From assembly GCA_032622095.1 (NCBI GenBank), contig CP136063.1, positions 270,563,426-270,627,425 on the forward strand: DNA of 64,000 nt. The letters are read 5' to 3'. Under the pieces are notes generated by a model that was not told the origin of the DNA, made no database searches, and worked only from the letters and a program-made list of their open reading frames with translations. This DNA is from Siphonodentalium dalli (taxonomy: Eukaryota; Mollusca; Scaphopoda; Gadilida; Siphonodentaliidae). This document shows, one piece after another, positions 11,310-24,275 of this stretch (position 1 is its first letter; the number at the start of each line of letters is the position of its first letter). The translations under genes were made by a program, and so were the position numbers.

Positions 11310-11405
11310 CACCAAAGTAACACCGATTTGAAAATATTTGGTGTCGACGTCGAAACAGGTCCCTGATATTGACATCGAATTGAATCTTGAATATTCGCAG
11401 GTCCC
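11310..11405. mobile_element. Truncated element end, CGCAGGTCCCTA terminus
   Basis: It ends in AATATTCGCAGGTCCCTA, the inverted form of the terminus at 3,683, and contains diverged TCGACGTCGAAAC-type subterminal motifs. Confidence 0.4.
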
Positions 11406-12919
11406 TATGTTGACACCAATCAATGGTTGTTGAATGAATATCAGCAAAGTGAAATCACCATGTAGAAATTTGATACTGTGCTCAGAGTCAGATTCAGAAT
11501 GACATTGACAATGACATACCACATGGTGCATCGAATTTTCGGAATGCAATTTTTGTGTTTTCATTTTCAAAGTTTTGCCTGTCATCACGCTAAAAGTATC
11601 TACATGTAGGCCTACAGATGATTAGAAGAATTGAGTTCACAAATAGCTTACCTGATCAGTTTATCTCAGTTGTTGTGTTAACGACAATCACCAGCACTGA
11701 CCTTGTTCGCGAAATTGTGGCAGGACTTTTTTTCTTTTTGTGATTGCGTACTAATTCATAGCACAAGCTTATATCTCTTCGCTCGTTCAGCCGTTGTTGG
11801 AAGAAATACATAATATTTTCAATACTTATAACTACATAAATAGTTTGTTTCACACAATCACAGAATAGTATGGGTTTAAATGGTTAATACGTTTGGAACT
11901 ATATCTTGTTATCTTCCAATTTTATGATTTACTTTGATATAGATTTTTAGATCGTACTAGTATCGATAAAAATCTGGTTGAAGCATTCAATCGAATCTTA
12001 TAGTTTCGGTTTGAACTTTGTGAATAGTGCATCCATCTTTCAGGCGAAAATACCGATATAAAATTGAAAATGGTCTATACAGGTGCATTCATGCGGCTGG
12101 AATTCATTTTCTGGGCAAATATTTTAAATATTTTTTTTAAATTTGTAAACAAAACTTTTTCATGCAATTTAATTCACGCTTTGTTTTAAATCTTGCGCTT
12201 TAGTTTGATTTGTTTCCAATTATAATCAAATAGAGTGTATAGACCTGTTGGAAATACATTATAAACTGGCTCCTTTCCCTTGTAAATAACAAAGTACATC
12301 AATGATTGTATGACATTTAATCGTCGTTTATAGAAATACATGTAGGAGAATGTTGCAGATCGACTGATTTGCGTTGGCATCTTGACAGCATTTTACGACA
12401 ATAATGCTTTAGGCCCACCGATCCTATGTGCAACATTCGTGCTCCCCAAAATTCAAAATTCAAGGGTCGTATTACTTAAAAATTGGTGACGTCACAAAAT
12501 CAGATATAGCCTATATACGACCCAAAGCGTCTTTGGTTCGTTATAAAGGTAGCCCTACACAATATTCCCAACTCTATTCCCAACTGCAAAAAGGATTTTT
12601 AACGAATTATAAATTGTGCTAAATTTTATGCTACATAAAAGGAAAAAATGTCCGGGAATGGCTATTTTCGTCTGCAAAATCAAATTCTGCCATAAATGCA
12701 GTGTATTTATATCGGTCGACATTAATATGACAATAGTTGGCAAATAAAAAGGTCCCATTTATTGAAAATATATATGTAGCTTATAAGGAAATTGTCAGTT
12801 ATGATCAGTTATACTTCATACCATTATTCTAACAAATGTCAACCTGATAGAATTCCCACAATATCTTTAATATTGTCACGCCATGGCCAATTTAACACCA
12901 AGTGAACGGTCAGATTACC
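11406..12919. other. No gene seen
   Basis: AT-rich sequence. I found no convincing exon, repeat boundary or RNA gene. Confidence 0.45.
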
Positions 12920-13241
12920 ACGATAAAATCGTAAGTGGAAATATTTCTGTCGTAGGAAGTAACCGCGCAACTGTGCATGCTCACCTCAAAATCGTAGGTA
13001 AAAAATAATATCATGCACTGTTTTATTTAAAAGCGAAATTGTGGCGTATCCTTGGTTACCCCCATTTGCGACGTAATCACTAATCAGTCATGTGTAGGTA
13101 AAAATTGTGGCCTGAAGGATCGCATGATAGTCAATCACATGCTTTACAAAAAAACTGTGATTTCATCATGTACGACATCGTAATCGTGTGAACAATTATC
13201 CACGATCTCGTCGATCCCGGTTCCTCCACTTAAGATTGTAT
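12920..13241. mobile_element. Inverted-repeat element, copy 1 of a tandem pair
   Basis: It starts with ACGATAAAATCGTAAGTGGA and ends with TCCACTTAAGATTGTA, an inverted pair. The interior shares TGTGCATGCTCAC and TATCCTTGGTTACC with the following copy at 13,288-13,590. About 320 bp; no coding capacity. Confidence 0.6.
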
Positions 13242-13287
13242 CTTTCATCTGTACGTTCACTGAGTGAACATTCATGATTCATATGAC

Positions 13288-13590
13288 TACGATTCAATTG
13301 TAAGTGGACAGATTCCCATATTGGGTAATAACCGATAGTTGGACTGTGCATGCTCACGACATGATCACGAGTTATATCAATGCAGAATTGCAAAATTGTG
13401 ACGTATCCTTGGTTACCTCCACTTGGTGAAATTTGCGTGTACGTAAAAATCGTACAAAGTAAATGGAAATATCATAGGATAGTTAATCACGTGGTTAACC
13501 ACCGATATTAAATATACTCATCTGCGATGACATCGTAACAAACTATCCATGATTTTGTCAGGCCCGATTCCTCCACTTACGATTGAATTA
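13288..13590. mobile_element. Inverted-repeat element, copy 2 of a tandem pair
   Basis: The ends TACGATTCAATTGTAAGTGG and TCCACTTACGATTGAATTA are inverted repeats of each other. It lies in the same orientation as copy 1, about 45 bp away. The tandem arrangement suggests local duplication or a second insertion into the same site. Confidence 0.6.
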
Positions 13591-14436
13591 TGTCTTCTGA
13601 CATCTGAATAGCCGAAAATGCTAATATTGTTGGAAGAATGAACTTTACACTTGGTTTTTGAATATGTTTGCAAATTATGAAGATACATGCATCCATATCA
13701 TATACATATATATATGCAGCATACATGTACATGTATTGTTTCTTCAATTACATAAATGCCAGATTCATTAGCCATGGTGGATGCGGCATCATGCCCTCTC
13801 ATCTTCAACATCTGAAGATTGATTTCGTCCATGATTAGTCTAAACGTCGGTCCTGTCTAGCTAGACACGTGGCAATGAACAAATGACAGGTGAAATATTA
13901 CTGGAAGTCTGTTCGCCAAAATACCAGTGGTGAGTTTATAATCTATAGCTACCATGCAGATGAATATTTGTACATTATCAGCAATACATGTATATACCGC
14001 TATCCTCAAAATTATGGACCTTAAAAATGGGGGGGGGGGGTACCTGGTAATGATTGCAGTATATACGAGCAGTATATGATATCCACCATGGTATCAAGTC
14101 GATTACTGTTGTGGAGCACCATGCGGTTATGATACACCAACAAATATCACACCAAAAGTTGAAAATTAAAACAGCCACATGGATCTTGTTCAATGAACTG
14201 ATATATGCATGAATAAGATGAATCACTAAATTATCTTTTCATGCTTGTTTGTGTAATGCCAATCAATTCAGCCTGACAACATGGATGGGTGGAGTTTATA
14301 AATTGACAGCCGAAACAATGTTGGCAACTTCAAAGTTCATTATGTGCTACATTTAACCCCCGTATATACAATACAATTTTCTATCAGCGTTCCCATGTCC
14401 TACATGTATATTTGGAGTACTACATACATGTACATG
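13591..14436. other. No gene seen; poly-G tract
   Basis: AT-rich spacer with a TACATGTACATGTA cluster near 13,720 and a G-run near 14,030. No coding signal is recognised. Confidence 0.45.
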
Positions 14437-14697
14437 TAACGAAGGCCATCCGTTCCACAGATATGAGGAAAAACACTGCATTTTATTTTCATGCATGCGA
14501 AACATGACAACATGCATATGGGGTGTAACATGACAACCTGCATATGGGGTGTAACTGCGGTATATGCAGCGTTGAAACTGTACTAGTAACCATAATGAGG
14601 TGTTGGAGGTTACTGTGCTTTATATCTTTAATACTGCAGTATTAATGGGGGGGGGGGCACTATACTAAGAGGTGGCCAATTACTTTGAGTATACATG
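14437..14697 (-). mobile_element. MITE, same family as 19,314-19,525, opposite orientation
   Basis: Its left edge AACGAAGGCCATCCGTTCC and right edge GGCCAATTACTTTGAGTATA are the inverted counterparts of the right and left edges of 19,314-19,525. A 26-bp tandem duplication (CATGACAAC-TGCATATGGGGTG) lies inside at about 14,504-14,556. Confidence 0.6.
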
Positions 14698-14885
14698 TAG
14701 CTATACCTCACACATGGAACAGGGCTTGACTTATTCTTAGGTACATGGAAAAATAGGTACGCGGAGCAATACATAACACCTAGTCTGCTTAGTATATTTT
14801 CCATAAATATCAACCGATTTTGTGCAGTGTTGAAGCGGTAACCTTTCTAGTACTGCTGTGTTAGATGTTTTTGGTGTGAGACCAC

Positions 14886-14970
14886 ACAAGCCATATTCTT
14901 AATAAATCCTGAAAAATTACCCACTATCCTGAGGTTAAGTGGTTACTTACTTTGGGCATTACTGTAATTC
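14886..14970 (+). mobile_element. Right half of a TA-flanked Tc1/mariner-like MITE
   Basis: AGCCATATTC..AAATCCTGAAAAATTACCCA and the terminus GGGCATTACTGTA match the right half of the complete element at 17,384-17,571. The left half is missing. Confidence 0.6.
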
Positions 14971-15215
14971 CCTGACATTCCCCCAATATATGACTAAAAG
15001 AAAATTCACCCTTTTGATATCGTTTGACCATGAAATGGCCCGAAAAAGATGTTTTATGAGATTTACGTTTGTTTTTTATTTAATTGTGTTTGTTCAAGTA
15101 ACATATCAAATGAGTGAAATTTTATTTTAGTCATTCATGTGGGTATCGTGAGTGGGGAGATATTTAAGCGGAGGTATCCTGTTACACCGGTATATGCTAC
15201 TAGTACATGTACATA

Positions 15216-15316
15216 AGTATTAACTGTCATGTGGACTGTTTTTATGGAGATGTAACATACAAGTTATGACCTCACGGTTACATCTCCATAAAAATAGTCC
15301 ACATGACAGTTAATCC
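15216..15316. repeat. Long hairpin
   Basis: Arms of about 40 bp, beginning TATTAACTGTCATGTGGACT and ending with the complement, surround a loop of roughly 17 bases. Only a few mismatches are visible. Confidence 0.8.
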
Positions 15317-15567
15317 TTATATTTATATACATTTAGCGAAAAAGCCACTTTTGTAACTGTATTTAAATCGAATAGTGTATCGTGACAAAAACAGCCCAAA
15401 GTACCCAATAGCACCCTTGGCAAAAGTTAATAGGAAAAATTTCTCTTCATAATGCAACCAGATGATGTATTAAGTCCAAATGCGCCCAAAACATTACGCG
15501 TTCGTCTTTCCAAACCCAATGACGTATGGATGGTGTTATGAGCTTGGTGTTATGAGCCGTTGCGCAT

Positions 15568-15665
15568 TCACCGAGAAATAACTGCAACTAGCCACGTGGG
15601 CGTCGACCAATCAGTGTGCTGGATTTAGTGATGACAACACTTAGTATGTAAATATATGTATTTGT
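15568..15665 (+). repeat. Dispersed repeat with CCAAT and CACGTG motifs
   Basis: GCAACTAGCCACGTG, GACCAATCAG and TGCTGGATTTAGTGATGA occur in the same order, inverted, at 56,622-56,715, directly beside an LTR. This is a shared repeat family or conserved regulatory-like module. Confidence 0.6.
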
Positions 15666-17383
15666 AGCTGATTCTGACCAACTTGCAGCGTTTGAATGGA
15701 TAACATTACTGTTATAACTGCCCCCCCTCCCCGGTGATTAATTTGGACCGTACATCTTAATAATATGTACATGATTAGTCATTCCGCTTTTCTGATGTCA
15801 TTACAAGCATTCAAATCTTATTTTTCAGACAGGAGGAGCTGCCTGACTGGATTGAGACATACCGGTACAAATTTCATTCAAGGCCTGATATATGATAACC
15901 AATCATAGAATCATGTTTCCTGAGTGTTTCTTGCAGATACTGATTACACTTGATACCAATATTATTAATTCTGTCCAAGACTGGATGAGGATGGATTTCA
16001 AATGTTATTCGGTGTACATGTAACGGATACATGTAATCTAGATGTTATCGGTATTTGTCCATGCATGACATAATGTGAGTTGTAGCTTTGTGACAGTCCT
16101 GGCTATATACATGTACCATATGTATAGCAATGGACGGTATGTACTCAATCCAGTACTGTGCAGCGAAGGGGAGGCTTTAATATACAATCAAATGATGACC
16201 AATGTCTTCATCAAAGGCAAAAATGACACATCCATTCCTTCCTTGATGGAGACCGATCAGTGATGTCTACATTTTATCAGACTTAGGGGTAAAAATCTTG
16301 GCAAGTGAAGTTAGTGAATTCAATTCTGCAACATACATGTACCTGTATGATTCTGTGTGTACCTGTATGAGTCTCAGAAAATGTGCACTATGTCATCCAG
16401 TGTATGCATAACCTTTGTTATACCGTACTTCATACTACATTGACCAGAATTTGGAGGTGTACCAGTTTCATATCTCTACACAAAGCACAACAGTACCCAT
16501 GGATCAGTCTCAGGCCTTGTTTCTGAGCTTGTCTGAAGGATATGAACTTTTAAAGATATATTATGCACTTGTTCTGGTGCGTGAAACTGATCAGTTAGTA
16601 CCAAGGCGCTATGCCAACTGGAAGAAGGTAGCATTCTACTAACATAGCCGAAAATCGAAAGCAAATCAACCGTATCACTCCATAGAAAACATTGTCTGAA
16701 CTACGCTCAATTGTGAATTATTACTACTCGATTCGGGGCGCATCTAGCAGCGATAATATAACGAAAACGAGTTCGCCTTCGATAGTTACTGCATTTAATT
16801 ATGTATACGAATGATGGTGTGTGTTGTTAATTTGGATATAATATTTGTAAAAAGTACTAATTTGAACAAGATTATTCTCCATTTATATTTTATCACCCGA
16901 CTGGAGTGTTTCACATCACTTTAAGTGACAAATTATTGCAGCATGTCAATATAATCAGATTCATGTACATAAACACACATACAGGCCTTAAAATCCATCA
17001 CAGAATAAAAATATTCTGATGTTCCTTCATCTTTGTCAACCTGCTGTATCACCAAGTAATCTGTACAAGGAGCTTAATGTGGCTTAGACATGTACCACAC
17101 ATGTACATTTAAAGACAGATAATCCGAGTTCACGCTCCTCAATTACCATTTCTTTGGCTTCAGGAGTAAAAATAATGTATTCGAGTTGAGGAACACACCC
17201 TTTAAAGTTCTGAGTTATAAAATATAATTTTTTGAAATCAGTTATTTTTCACCACCTTGAATATTTCCCGGCCTAGCATATATTCAATGAGTCGATTGAC
17301 ATAATCTTGATACCAAGTTGCGATGAACAAAATGTTGATTTATAACACGTTTTGGAAAATGTTACACTAGAGTTGACAATAGT
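15666..17383. other. No gene seen
   Basis: AT-rich sequence with short unremarkable frames. The 75-codon frame near 16,415 has no recognisable motif. Confidence 0.4.
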
Positions 17384-17571
17384 TACAGTAATGCCCAAAG
17401 TAATTGACCACTTAACCACATCAGATTTAAATGGCTTGTTGCCATTCATCGGAAAGTTCCTGGGGAGAGCTTTCCGATGAATGGCAACAAGTCATATTTC
17501 CGACTAAATCCTGAACAATTACCCATAATTCAGCTGTAGTTAAGTGGTCAATTACTTTGGCCATTACTGTA
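17384..17571. mobile_element. Tc1/mariner-like MITE, complete, TA-flanked
   Basis: The element CAGTAATGCCCAAAGTAATT...ACTTTGGCCATTACTG (17,386-17,569) has inverted termini of about 30 bp and is flanked by TA. The centre is a second inverted repeat (ATGGCTTGTTGCCATTCATC and complement), so the whole 188-bp unit folds back. TA duplication and the CAGT start point to Tc1/mariner. It carries the intact TTAA site that is occupied in the relative at 19,801-20,520. Confidence 0.85.
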
Positions 17572-19313
17572 GCATTATGTTTTGGTAATTAATTGATTAA
17601 GAAATGTTGTTCTTAGAATCTGATGATATGGAGACCATGGAGAGATTGTTCACCTTTAATTGTCCATGTTGACTTTAAAGCATACTAGTAACATATGTTA
17701 TGTTTATTTTATGTATCCCTGCATAAAATGGGGTGATAAATTTATATTATACTCACATCTGGTCTTTCGATATTTTGTGAGTTAATTAATTTATATGAAA
17801 GAATGGCATTGCATACTAGCAATTCTGATAAACATCACTGTTACAGTGACATTACCAACCAATGTTGAATAAGTCCAATAAGATGCCATGGTTTAATAAA
17901 ACTTAAACCTTCCATGACTGGATATTCTTGAAATTTTGCTAAAAACCCTGCGCCAATGCATTCTCTTATATTTGCGAGTCTCCAAAATAGAGCCTCACAT
18001 ATATAAGAGAATACATGGCCTAACAATATTTACCTTGACCTTGTAATCCATTGCATTCGTTTATACATGTACATGTGATGCTCGCAATGTGAGACTTGTT
18101 TATTTTCAAGAATTCACTGGTACATGATCTTTAATGGCTTTAATGGTGCACCAGCGCAGCTCCCATCACGAAAGGGTTAAACATTGCAAGGCCAAAGCAT
18201 TTGAAAAATATTCTGAAAATAATATTTAGACTAAAATATTTTTAACCTTCTACGCGATTACTAGTACTGTAGCAATGTTTGTTGACAAATCACTGTAACA
18301 GTTTTGTTTACATAGTGATGGTTCCAACAGGAGAAATTTCGTTATTGGAAAACTTTCAATAATTAATATAGGAACCAGTAATCATGTTTTTCTTAGTGGT
18401 GATGTTTTTATGAACTGTTGTATGTTATACATTGTTTGGCATATTTACTATCACTGTGAGTGCCTTGGGTCCCATTAAAATGATTTGAAACACTCAATGA
18501 AATATCTGCGCCCCAGTAGATTATTTTGTAGGGATTTTAGTATGATGAGAGTCAGTATCATGATTCTTAGTTTGAGTCTGGTAAAAAGCAGCTGATTTGA
18601 TGTAGAAATGCTATAGTTTGATTCTTGCAAAATTTAAAGGCCTGTTTTACATTCGCTTCTATCCATCAAAGGGGCTCCAGACACTTCATACCGCTATAAG
18701 TGTAGTAGTATGTACATGTACCTTTTTTACAAACTTTTATGTTATTTTGCATGACTGCACTTCAAAGAACTCAAAAGCCGCTCATGCACTTAATTCATCA
18801 ATTTAAAACAAGTACATGTACATGTAATTCTGCACTTTTGTCCGCATTTTTATCAAAAAAAGTCTGGGACTACTAGTGCTATACTAACATGTAGACTATA
18901 CCGTGAAAAAAACTTGATAAAGTCTTAATAAATTTAAGAGTTGTTTCCAGTAAAAGACAGACCAAATCTCTTCAAGTTCCATATCATGGGCCAAATTCAT
19001 TCCATTTGTTGCATATATTCTGTTGAGTATCAAAGGCGATGATCTCATAAATGGCCGGAATCAGTGTAATACATGCATGCACCAGTACCCGTTTAGACCC
19101 AAGTTTTCCCCGTCCACAACTTGTGGTATCGGTTGGGTTGATGCTATATTTGACCGAGTCCCATCCCGATGTTCTTCTATAATGGACTTTACGCCCAGAA
19201 TTGTGGGCTGAAGTTATCTGGATTATAGCACTACCAGTATTTCTTCAGATTAGGTCAAATTGACGCTTTTTTAAAAAGAACATAGAGGGCAGCTTTTCCC
19301 ATGATTTCAAACC
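17572..19313. other. No gene seen
   Basis: AT-rich sequence. No exon, RNA gene or element boundary could be supported. Confidence 0.4.
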
Positions 19314-19525
19314 CGCATATACTTAAAGTAATTGACCACCTCTAACGTGGTGTTACCCCAGTAATGCTGTGGTTTTACACTGCAGTAATTTCGAACACCA
19401 TGGCAAGGTTACAGCTTGAACACAAAACAGTTGCACCACGATGGATGCGGTATGCAATTAAAATGCAGTGATTTTCCTTATATCTTTGGAACTTAAAGGA
19501 ATGGATGGCCTTCGTTATAGGTTAT
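19314..19525 (+). mobile_element. MITE, same family as 14,437-14,697
   Basis: It starts with TATACTTAAAGTAATTGACC and ends with GGATGGCCTTCGTTATA. The ends and the interior AAATGCAGTGATTTTCC correspond to the inverted copy at 14,437-14,697. Confidence 0.6.
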
Positions 19526-19800
19526 AATTTAAAAACAAAATTTGCAAGTAGTTTCCCAAGAATATACTAATAGTATATGATAATGTTCATATGAATGCAT
19601 TATTATCCACAAAACACACTTTGTGTGAGTCAATCGTTTGTTTATATACAGCACTTAAATAGTGAGCGATAAACAAAACACTCAACATCGTCATGAGTGT
19701 TTAATTGAGTGATTCATGGTGACCCTTTGAACACTGAAATATGGAGATGCTATAATATAGAAGAGTAGCCAGACAGGACTCGGTCCAAAACAGTTTCATG

Positions 19801-20520
19801 TACAGTAATGCTCTAAGTAATCGACTCCTTAACCACAGCAGAATTATGGCTAACATTTCAGGATTTAGTCGGAAATATGGCTTGTTGCCATTCATCGGAA
19901 AGCTTTTTGGGAGAGCTTTCCGATGAATGACAACAAGCCATATTTCTGACTAAATCCTGAAAAGTTACGAATAATTCTACTGTGTTTAAAGACACGGTTG
20001 GCCTTGGCGGTGGGTATCCTGTGAAAATATCTCCACCCGTCAAAAACCGCCACAAACAGAAAGAACATCAAGATGTAGATAGACTTTGTCTGTATACAAA
20101 TAAGAAAAATCGCATAAACAGTATGTTATGGTCATATGTTTGACCTTGTTATGTAAACAAAGGCATAAAAAGTTACTTTTCTGGTGTTTGTTTATATTAT
20201 GATGGTAAACAAAAACGTTCTTTGTTGGTGAATACTTGATATGGAACTAATAAAGAGCGTTTATGCCATTTGTGTGTGATTAGCCAGTAGCATTGTGCTG
20301 TCTTCTGTAACACAATCAGGCTCTTGCTTAGGTAAAATATAATAGGGCTTTGTGATAACATGCTGTTTACGCGATGGTCATGATATATATAAATGGAACT
20401 GTATGCGTTTTAATGTTTTTCTGTTTACTGACGTTTGGAACAAATATGAATATTTTCGACAATTAAGACCACACGTGCCTTTAAGGGGTCAATTATACCG
20501 GTACTTAGGGCATTACTGTA
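19801..20520. mobile_element. Tc1/mariner-like MITE interrupted by a TTAA element
   Basis: The left end TACAGTAATGCTCTAAGTAA and right end TTAGGGCATTACTGTA belong to the family complete at 17,384-17,571, including the central ATGGCTTGTTGCCATTCATC foldback. A 491-bp element occupies the TTAA that is empty in the reference copy. Confidence 0.8.
19986..20484. mobile_element. TTAA-flanked MITE, copy 1 (nested)
   Basis: 19,990-20,480 lies between two TTAA tetranucleotides. Its ends are AGACACGGTTGGCC and the inverted ACACGTGCCT. It shares GTCAAAAACCGCCACAAAC, AAAGAGCGTTTAT and ATATGAATATTTTCGACAA with copies at 21,209 and (inverted) 24,408. TTAA duplication is typical of piggyBac-type transposition; no transposase is present. 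Confidence 0.85.
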
Positions 20521-20660
20521 TTCGACATCCCAAGCTGTTGCATACCGAAAAGACTTGGGCTAGTACCTGAACAGTAAACATGCAATCTGCATGATTCATG
20601 TAACAGCTATTGAAACCATGCTGATGCTGTATATACACAGAATGTCACAATTTTGTTTAT

Positions 20661-20767
20661 GGGTTTGTTGATATGACACAAGCGCTAGCGCAAAAAGATA
20701 GAATAAACAGCACGACCTAGAGTTCTATCTTTCATCAATTGCACAAGTGCTGTATCAACAAATTCAT
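20661..20767. repeat. Interrupted hairpin
   Basis: TTTGTTGATATGACACAAGCGC and AAAGATAGAA are mirrored by TTCTATCTTT and GCACAAGTGCTGTATCAACAAA. Confidence 0.6.
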
Positions 20768-21204
20768 TAATACAAGGGTCTTTCTTTGTTTATTACACAT
20801 CACCTGTCGTAGAATATGTGTATTTGAAAATACAGGCTTACAATGTTTATTGAGGCACATAGCCACATACAGGGCTTGGTTTGTCATGTGTGGTGATTTA
20901 TTTCTTATCATTTGAACTGGATACTCAAATAACAGAAATTGTTATAATTTTTTTTGCAACCGACATATTTGAGATAAATCTTTCTATAAACATATTGAAA
21001 ATCATTTGTCAGGTGTAATTATTAGCAATCAATATCTTTTTGTTGCATATATAGGTTTATACCATTTTAAGAGGCAGAACAAGATACAGGTAATACCTGT
21101 CAGGTACTTTGTATAGTTTCACTTCGGGAATGTACACAGTATCTTGTTTGGACACTTGCAATTTTAGAAACACATAAATGTAACGAAATTTGTTGTTAGT
21201 ATAT

Positions 21205-21692
21205 TTAAAAGTACGGGAGGCCATGGCAGTGGGTATGCTGTGAAAATATTTTCACCGGTCAAAAACCGCCACAAACAAAAAGAATATTAAAATGTATACA
21301 AATGAGAAATATCGCATTAGTAACAGCATTTTATTGTCATATTTTTGACCATTGTAAACGAAAGCATAAAAAGTTACTTTCCTGGTGTTTGTTTACATTA
21401 TGATGGTAAACATAAGGAGTGCTCTTTGTTGCTGAATTCCTAATATGGAACAAATAAAGAGCGTTTATATCATTTGTGTGTGATTAGCCAGTAACACTGT
21501 GCACTCTTCTGTAACACAATCATGCAGGCTCTTGCTTAGATGAAATATAGTACTAGTAGGTTTTAATGATATCATGCTGTTTACGCCATGGCCATGGTAT
21601 ATATGAACGAAACTGTATGTGTTTTTCTGTTTACGGTGATTGAAACAAATATGAATATTTTCGACAACTATAAGGCCTCCCGTGCCTTTTAA
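21205..21692. mobile_element. TTAA-flanked MITE, copy 2
   Basis: The element 21,209-21,688 lies between TTAA sites. Its ends are AAGTACGGGAGGCC and GGCCTCCCGTGCCTT, inverted repeats of about 15 bp. It has the same interior landmarks as copy 1 and the same orientation. Confidence 0.85.
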
Positions 21693-21734
21693 GTCACCTT
21701 ATTGTCTCTATTATACATACACATATATCTCTTA

Positions 21735-22305
21735 AAACACAATTAAATTTTTTTTTTATTAATTGAAAATTAAATGTTTTCTTAATTAAGAATTGTTTTC
21801 TAATTATCTCTCCTAAATGGGGAAAATATTCCTGCTTAAGAAAACTTGTTTTTCCTTACTTAGATTTATTTTCCTACTTGAGAAAATCTCGTTCTAGAAA
21901 AAATTGGCAACACTTAAGATAAAATATCTTGACGCTATTTCTTAAATTAGAAAATATTATTTCTTGTTCTAGAATAAATGTGTGGCTTTCTTAAATTTCT
22001 AACTATTCTCCCAAGATAATCGCAGTATCTTAAACTTATCGTATTTTAAGAAAAATTAACTTATGCGGGAAATACAATCTTTCCTACAATAAGAAAAAAA
22101 ATCTATACAAAGATTTTTTTACTAGGATTTTCTTACTAAGATGACTGTGTTTTCTTAAGAAATTTTCTCAGACAAGAAATATTCTCACCCTTTCATTTCT
22201 TGACCTAGAAAATATGTTGGTCTTATTTTTCTAGCTATTCTCCCAAGATAATATCTCATTTCAAGTGTTTTTTTTTCCTGAATTGAGAAAATATTTTTGG
22301 CAGTG
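21735..22305. repeat. Degenerate AT-rich repeat of TTTTCTTA/TAAGAAAA motifs
   Basis: Short palindromic motifs of the type TTTCTTAAGAAAAT, TTCTAGAAAA and CTCCCAAGATAAT recur in both orientations without a fixed period. It ends with ATATTTTTGGCAGTGTGGCC. The sequence is low-complexity but structured; no coding potential. Confidence 0.55.
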
Positions 22306-22833
22306 TGGCCATGCACGACAACCTCTCACCAATGAGCCCATGGACCAATATAATTATTTTCTGGTCAATGTAGGACATACCCATTACGGTTGTATAGTGT
22401 CAAATCGGACAAGGCAACTTTATTGTAATTAGAACTAGGAAATGTAACATGGGGTCAATACCTTAACACATATTGAAAATAATATTGTAATACTGCCTTT
22501 TTGGGAAATTTCACCAGCGCCTGTGTACCCGAGTATTATGAAACCCACTTATTAGGAAGAATGTCCAGAATCGGGCGATTAGTTGTAACTATACATACTT
22601 TATTAAATCTTCAAAAGGGTAAATTGGCGACCACAAATCAATGTTATGCTGGCTTCATATGCTCTTTAAAAAATAATGTTCATTATCACCGCCATTTTAC
22701 AGCCGTTTTCTACTTATCGCACAAAAGTGAAAAAACGCGCTTTGTTATTACAAATCAGGAATAGACTAGCACGGAACGCTCTTTTTGGTTCCATGCCGTA
22801 CATATGGCTATTGTTTGGGAACCAAATACTGTG

Positions 22834-24275
22834 TTAAAACAGGCGGGATGGTAACAAAAAAATTACGGATCCTAGGTGGAAATTTTGTGTTTTTCAGTTA
22901 TGGGGACCCACTACACCGGGAGCGAAAGTTTTTTCCACCCAGGTCTGGGACACCCACCCGGGACCGTACGTTTTTTCCAACCAGGTCTGGGACACCCACC
23001 CCCACAATTGATGAAAACCTTGTAAATTCTACTAAATAATGTGTTGTTGGCAGGGTAAGGGTCTCTCATTGTGTCTGCACCAGAACTGAGAGAACGCTAA
23101 TCAAGTACACCCACAACAAATAAACAAACAAAGCACATGCCTGAAAAATATGCCAACAAAACCTTTAAAAACTCAAATATTTATGGTTATACATGTCAAA
23201 TTACCCACTTTAACAGGATAGATGTGTCCCTTATTAGCAATAGGTTAAAATATGTGCATGTGTAAAGTATAAACAACATCAATTTGATTAAATAAACACA
23301 GTTCCAGTCCTCTCCATGTGGAAACTCACTGGTGAGCACCCCTTAAAATCTTTCTAGGCGAGTGGCGAGTAGCTTTCATACAAAATGTCAAGGCGAGTAG
23401 TATCTCCCGAAGGCCTGAGGGGGAGTACGGGATGTGGTGAGGGGGCATCCCCGGAACATTTTGAAAATTAGATGCTCTGAGATTGGATCTGGAGCCTTTT
23501 AATGCTCCAATCACTGTTCAAATAACGATTTTGTGTCAATCAGAGTCAAAAATGCAATGCCACATTGCTAATAGTACACAAGCAAGTAAGTTGGTATATT
23601 TGAAATAAAGGCATCTGATATATTACGCATATTTGAAGCATGTGTATTCTGAGTTATCTGTTTTGCAGAAATTGTATTGCCGATGTGAATCGGAATCTGT
23701 TCGATTTTGAATTGATTCCTCGATCTATTCTAGTAAATAGCGCATATCAGAAAAAAAACCTTCGTGTTTTGAGTGAATACCAGAATTACCTCATTTGTGG
23801 TCACAGTGAGATACTGGAATCACCACTCGTGGCCTTTAGCCACTCGTGATGATTCCAGTATATCACTGTGACCACTCATGAGATACTTCCAATATTCACT
23901 CAAAACACGCAGGTATCCTCCATGTATAATAAATTTTAAAAAAGCTATGATAAACTATGAGAATGGATTTTTTTCATTGCAATTTTTTTTCTCGACCAAA
24001 ACCGGACCCACCCCATGATTTCAACTGTTAATGGGAGAAATTGTGGACAAATAAATAAATATAGAGCCCCCTCACTTGTTTAAGGCTATGGCTTGCACTA
24101 CTACATGAATCTGATTGTTTCAATGATTCAATTCATTTCGAAGCTGTCTTAGAATTAATTTTCGAAAAAAATTGCATGACATCAGAAACAATCTGCATTC
24201 CGGACTCTGGGATACCCACCCACCCGCTCCTTGTATCCTGTAATTTTTTCCGCCCCCCCCCCCCCGCGGTTAAAA
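22834..24275. mobile_element. TTAA-flanked insertion, 1.43 kb, in copy A
   Basis: Copy B reads straight across GTGTTAAAATTG, where copy A has TTAAAA (22,834-22,839) and TTAAAA (24,270-24,275) around an extra 1.43 kb. The ends look weakly inverted (AAAAAAATTACGGATCC near 22,857 against the complement of GGATACAAGG-like sequence near 24,235). Inside are two direct repeats with TTTTTTCCA-CCAGGTCTGGGACACCC (near 22,930 and 22,973) and a hairpin at 23,763-23,909. No transposase is recognised. Confidence 0.65.
23763..23909. repeat. Foldback sequence with arms of about 70 bp
   Basis: CGTGTTTTGAGTGAATA..., GGTCACAGTGAGATACTGGAAT and CCACTCGTGGC are mirrored almost completely across a loop of about six bases near 23,837. 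Confidence 0.8.
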
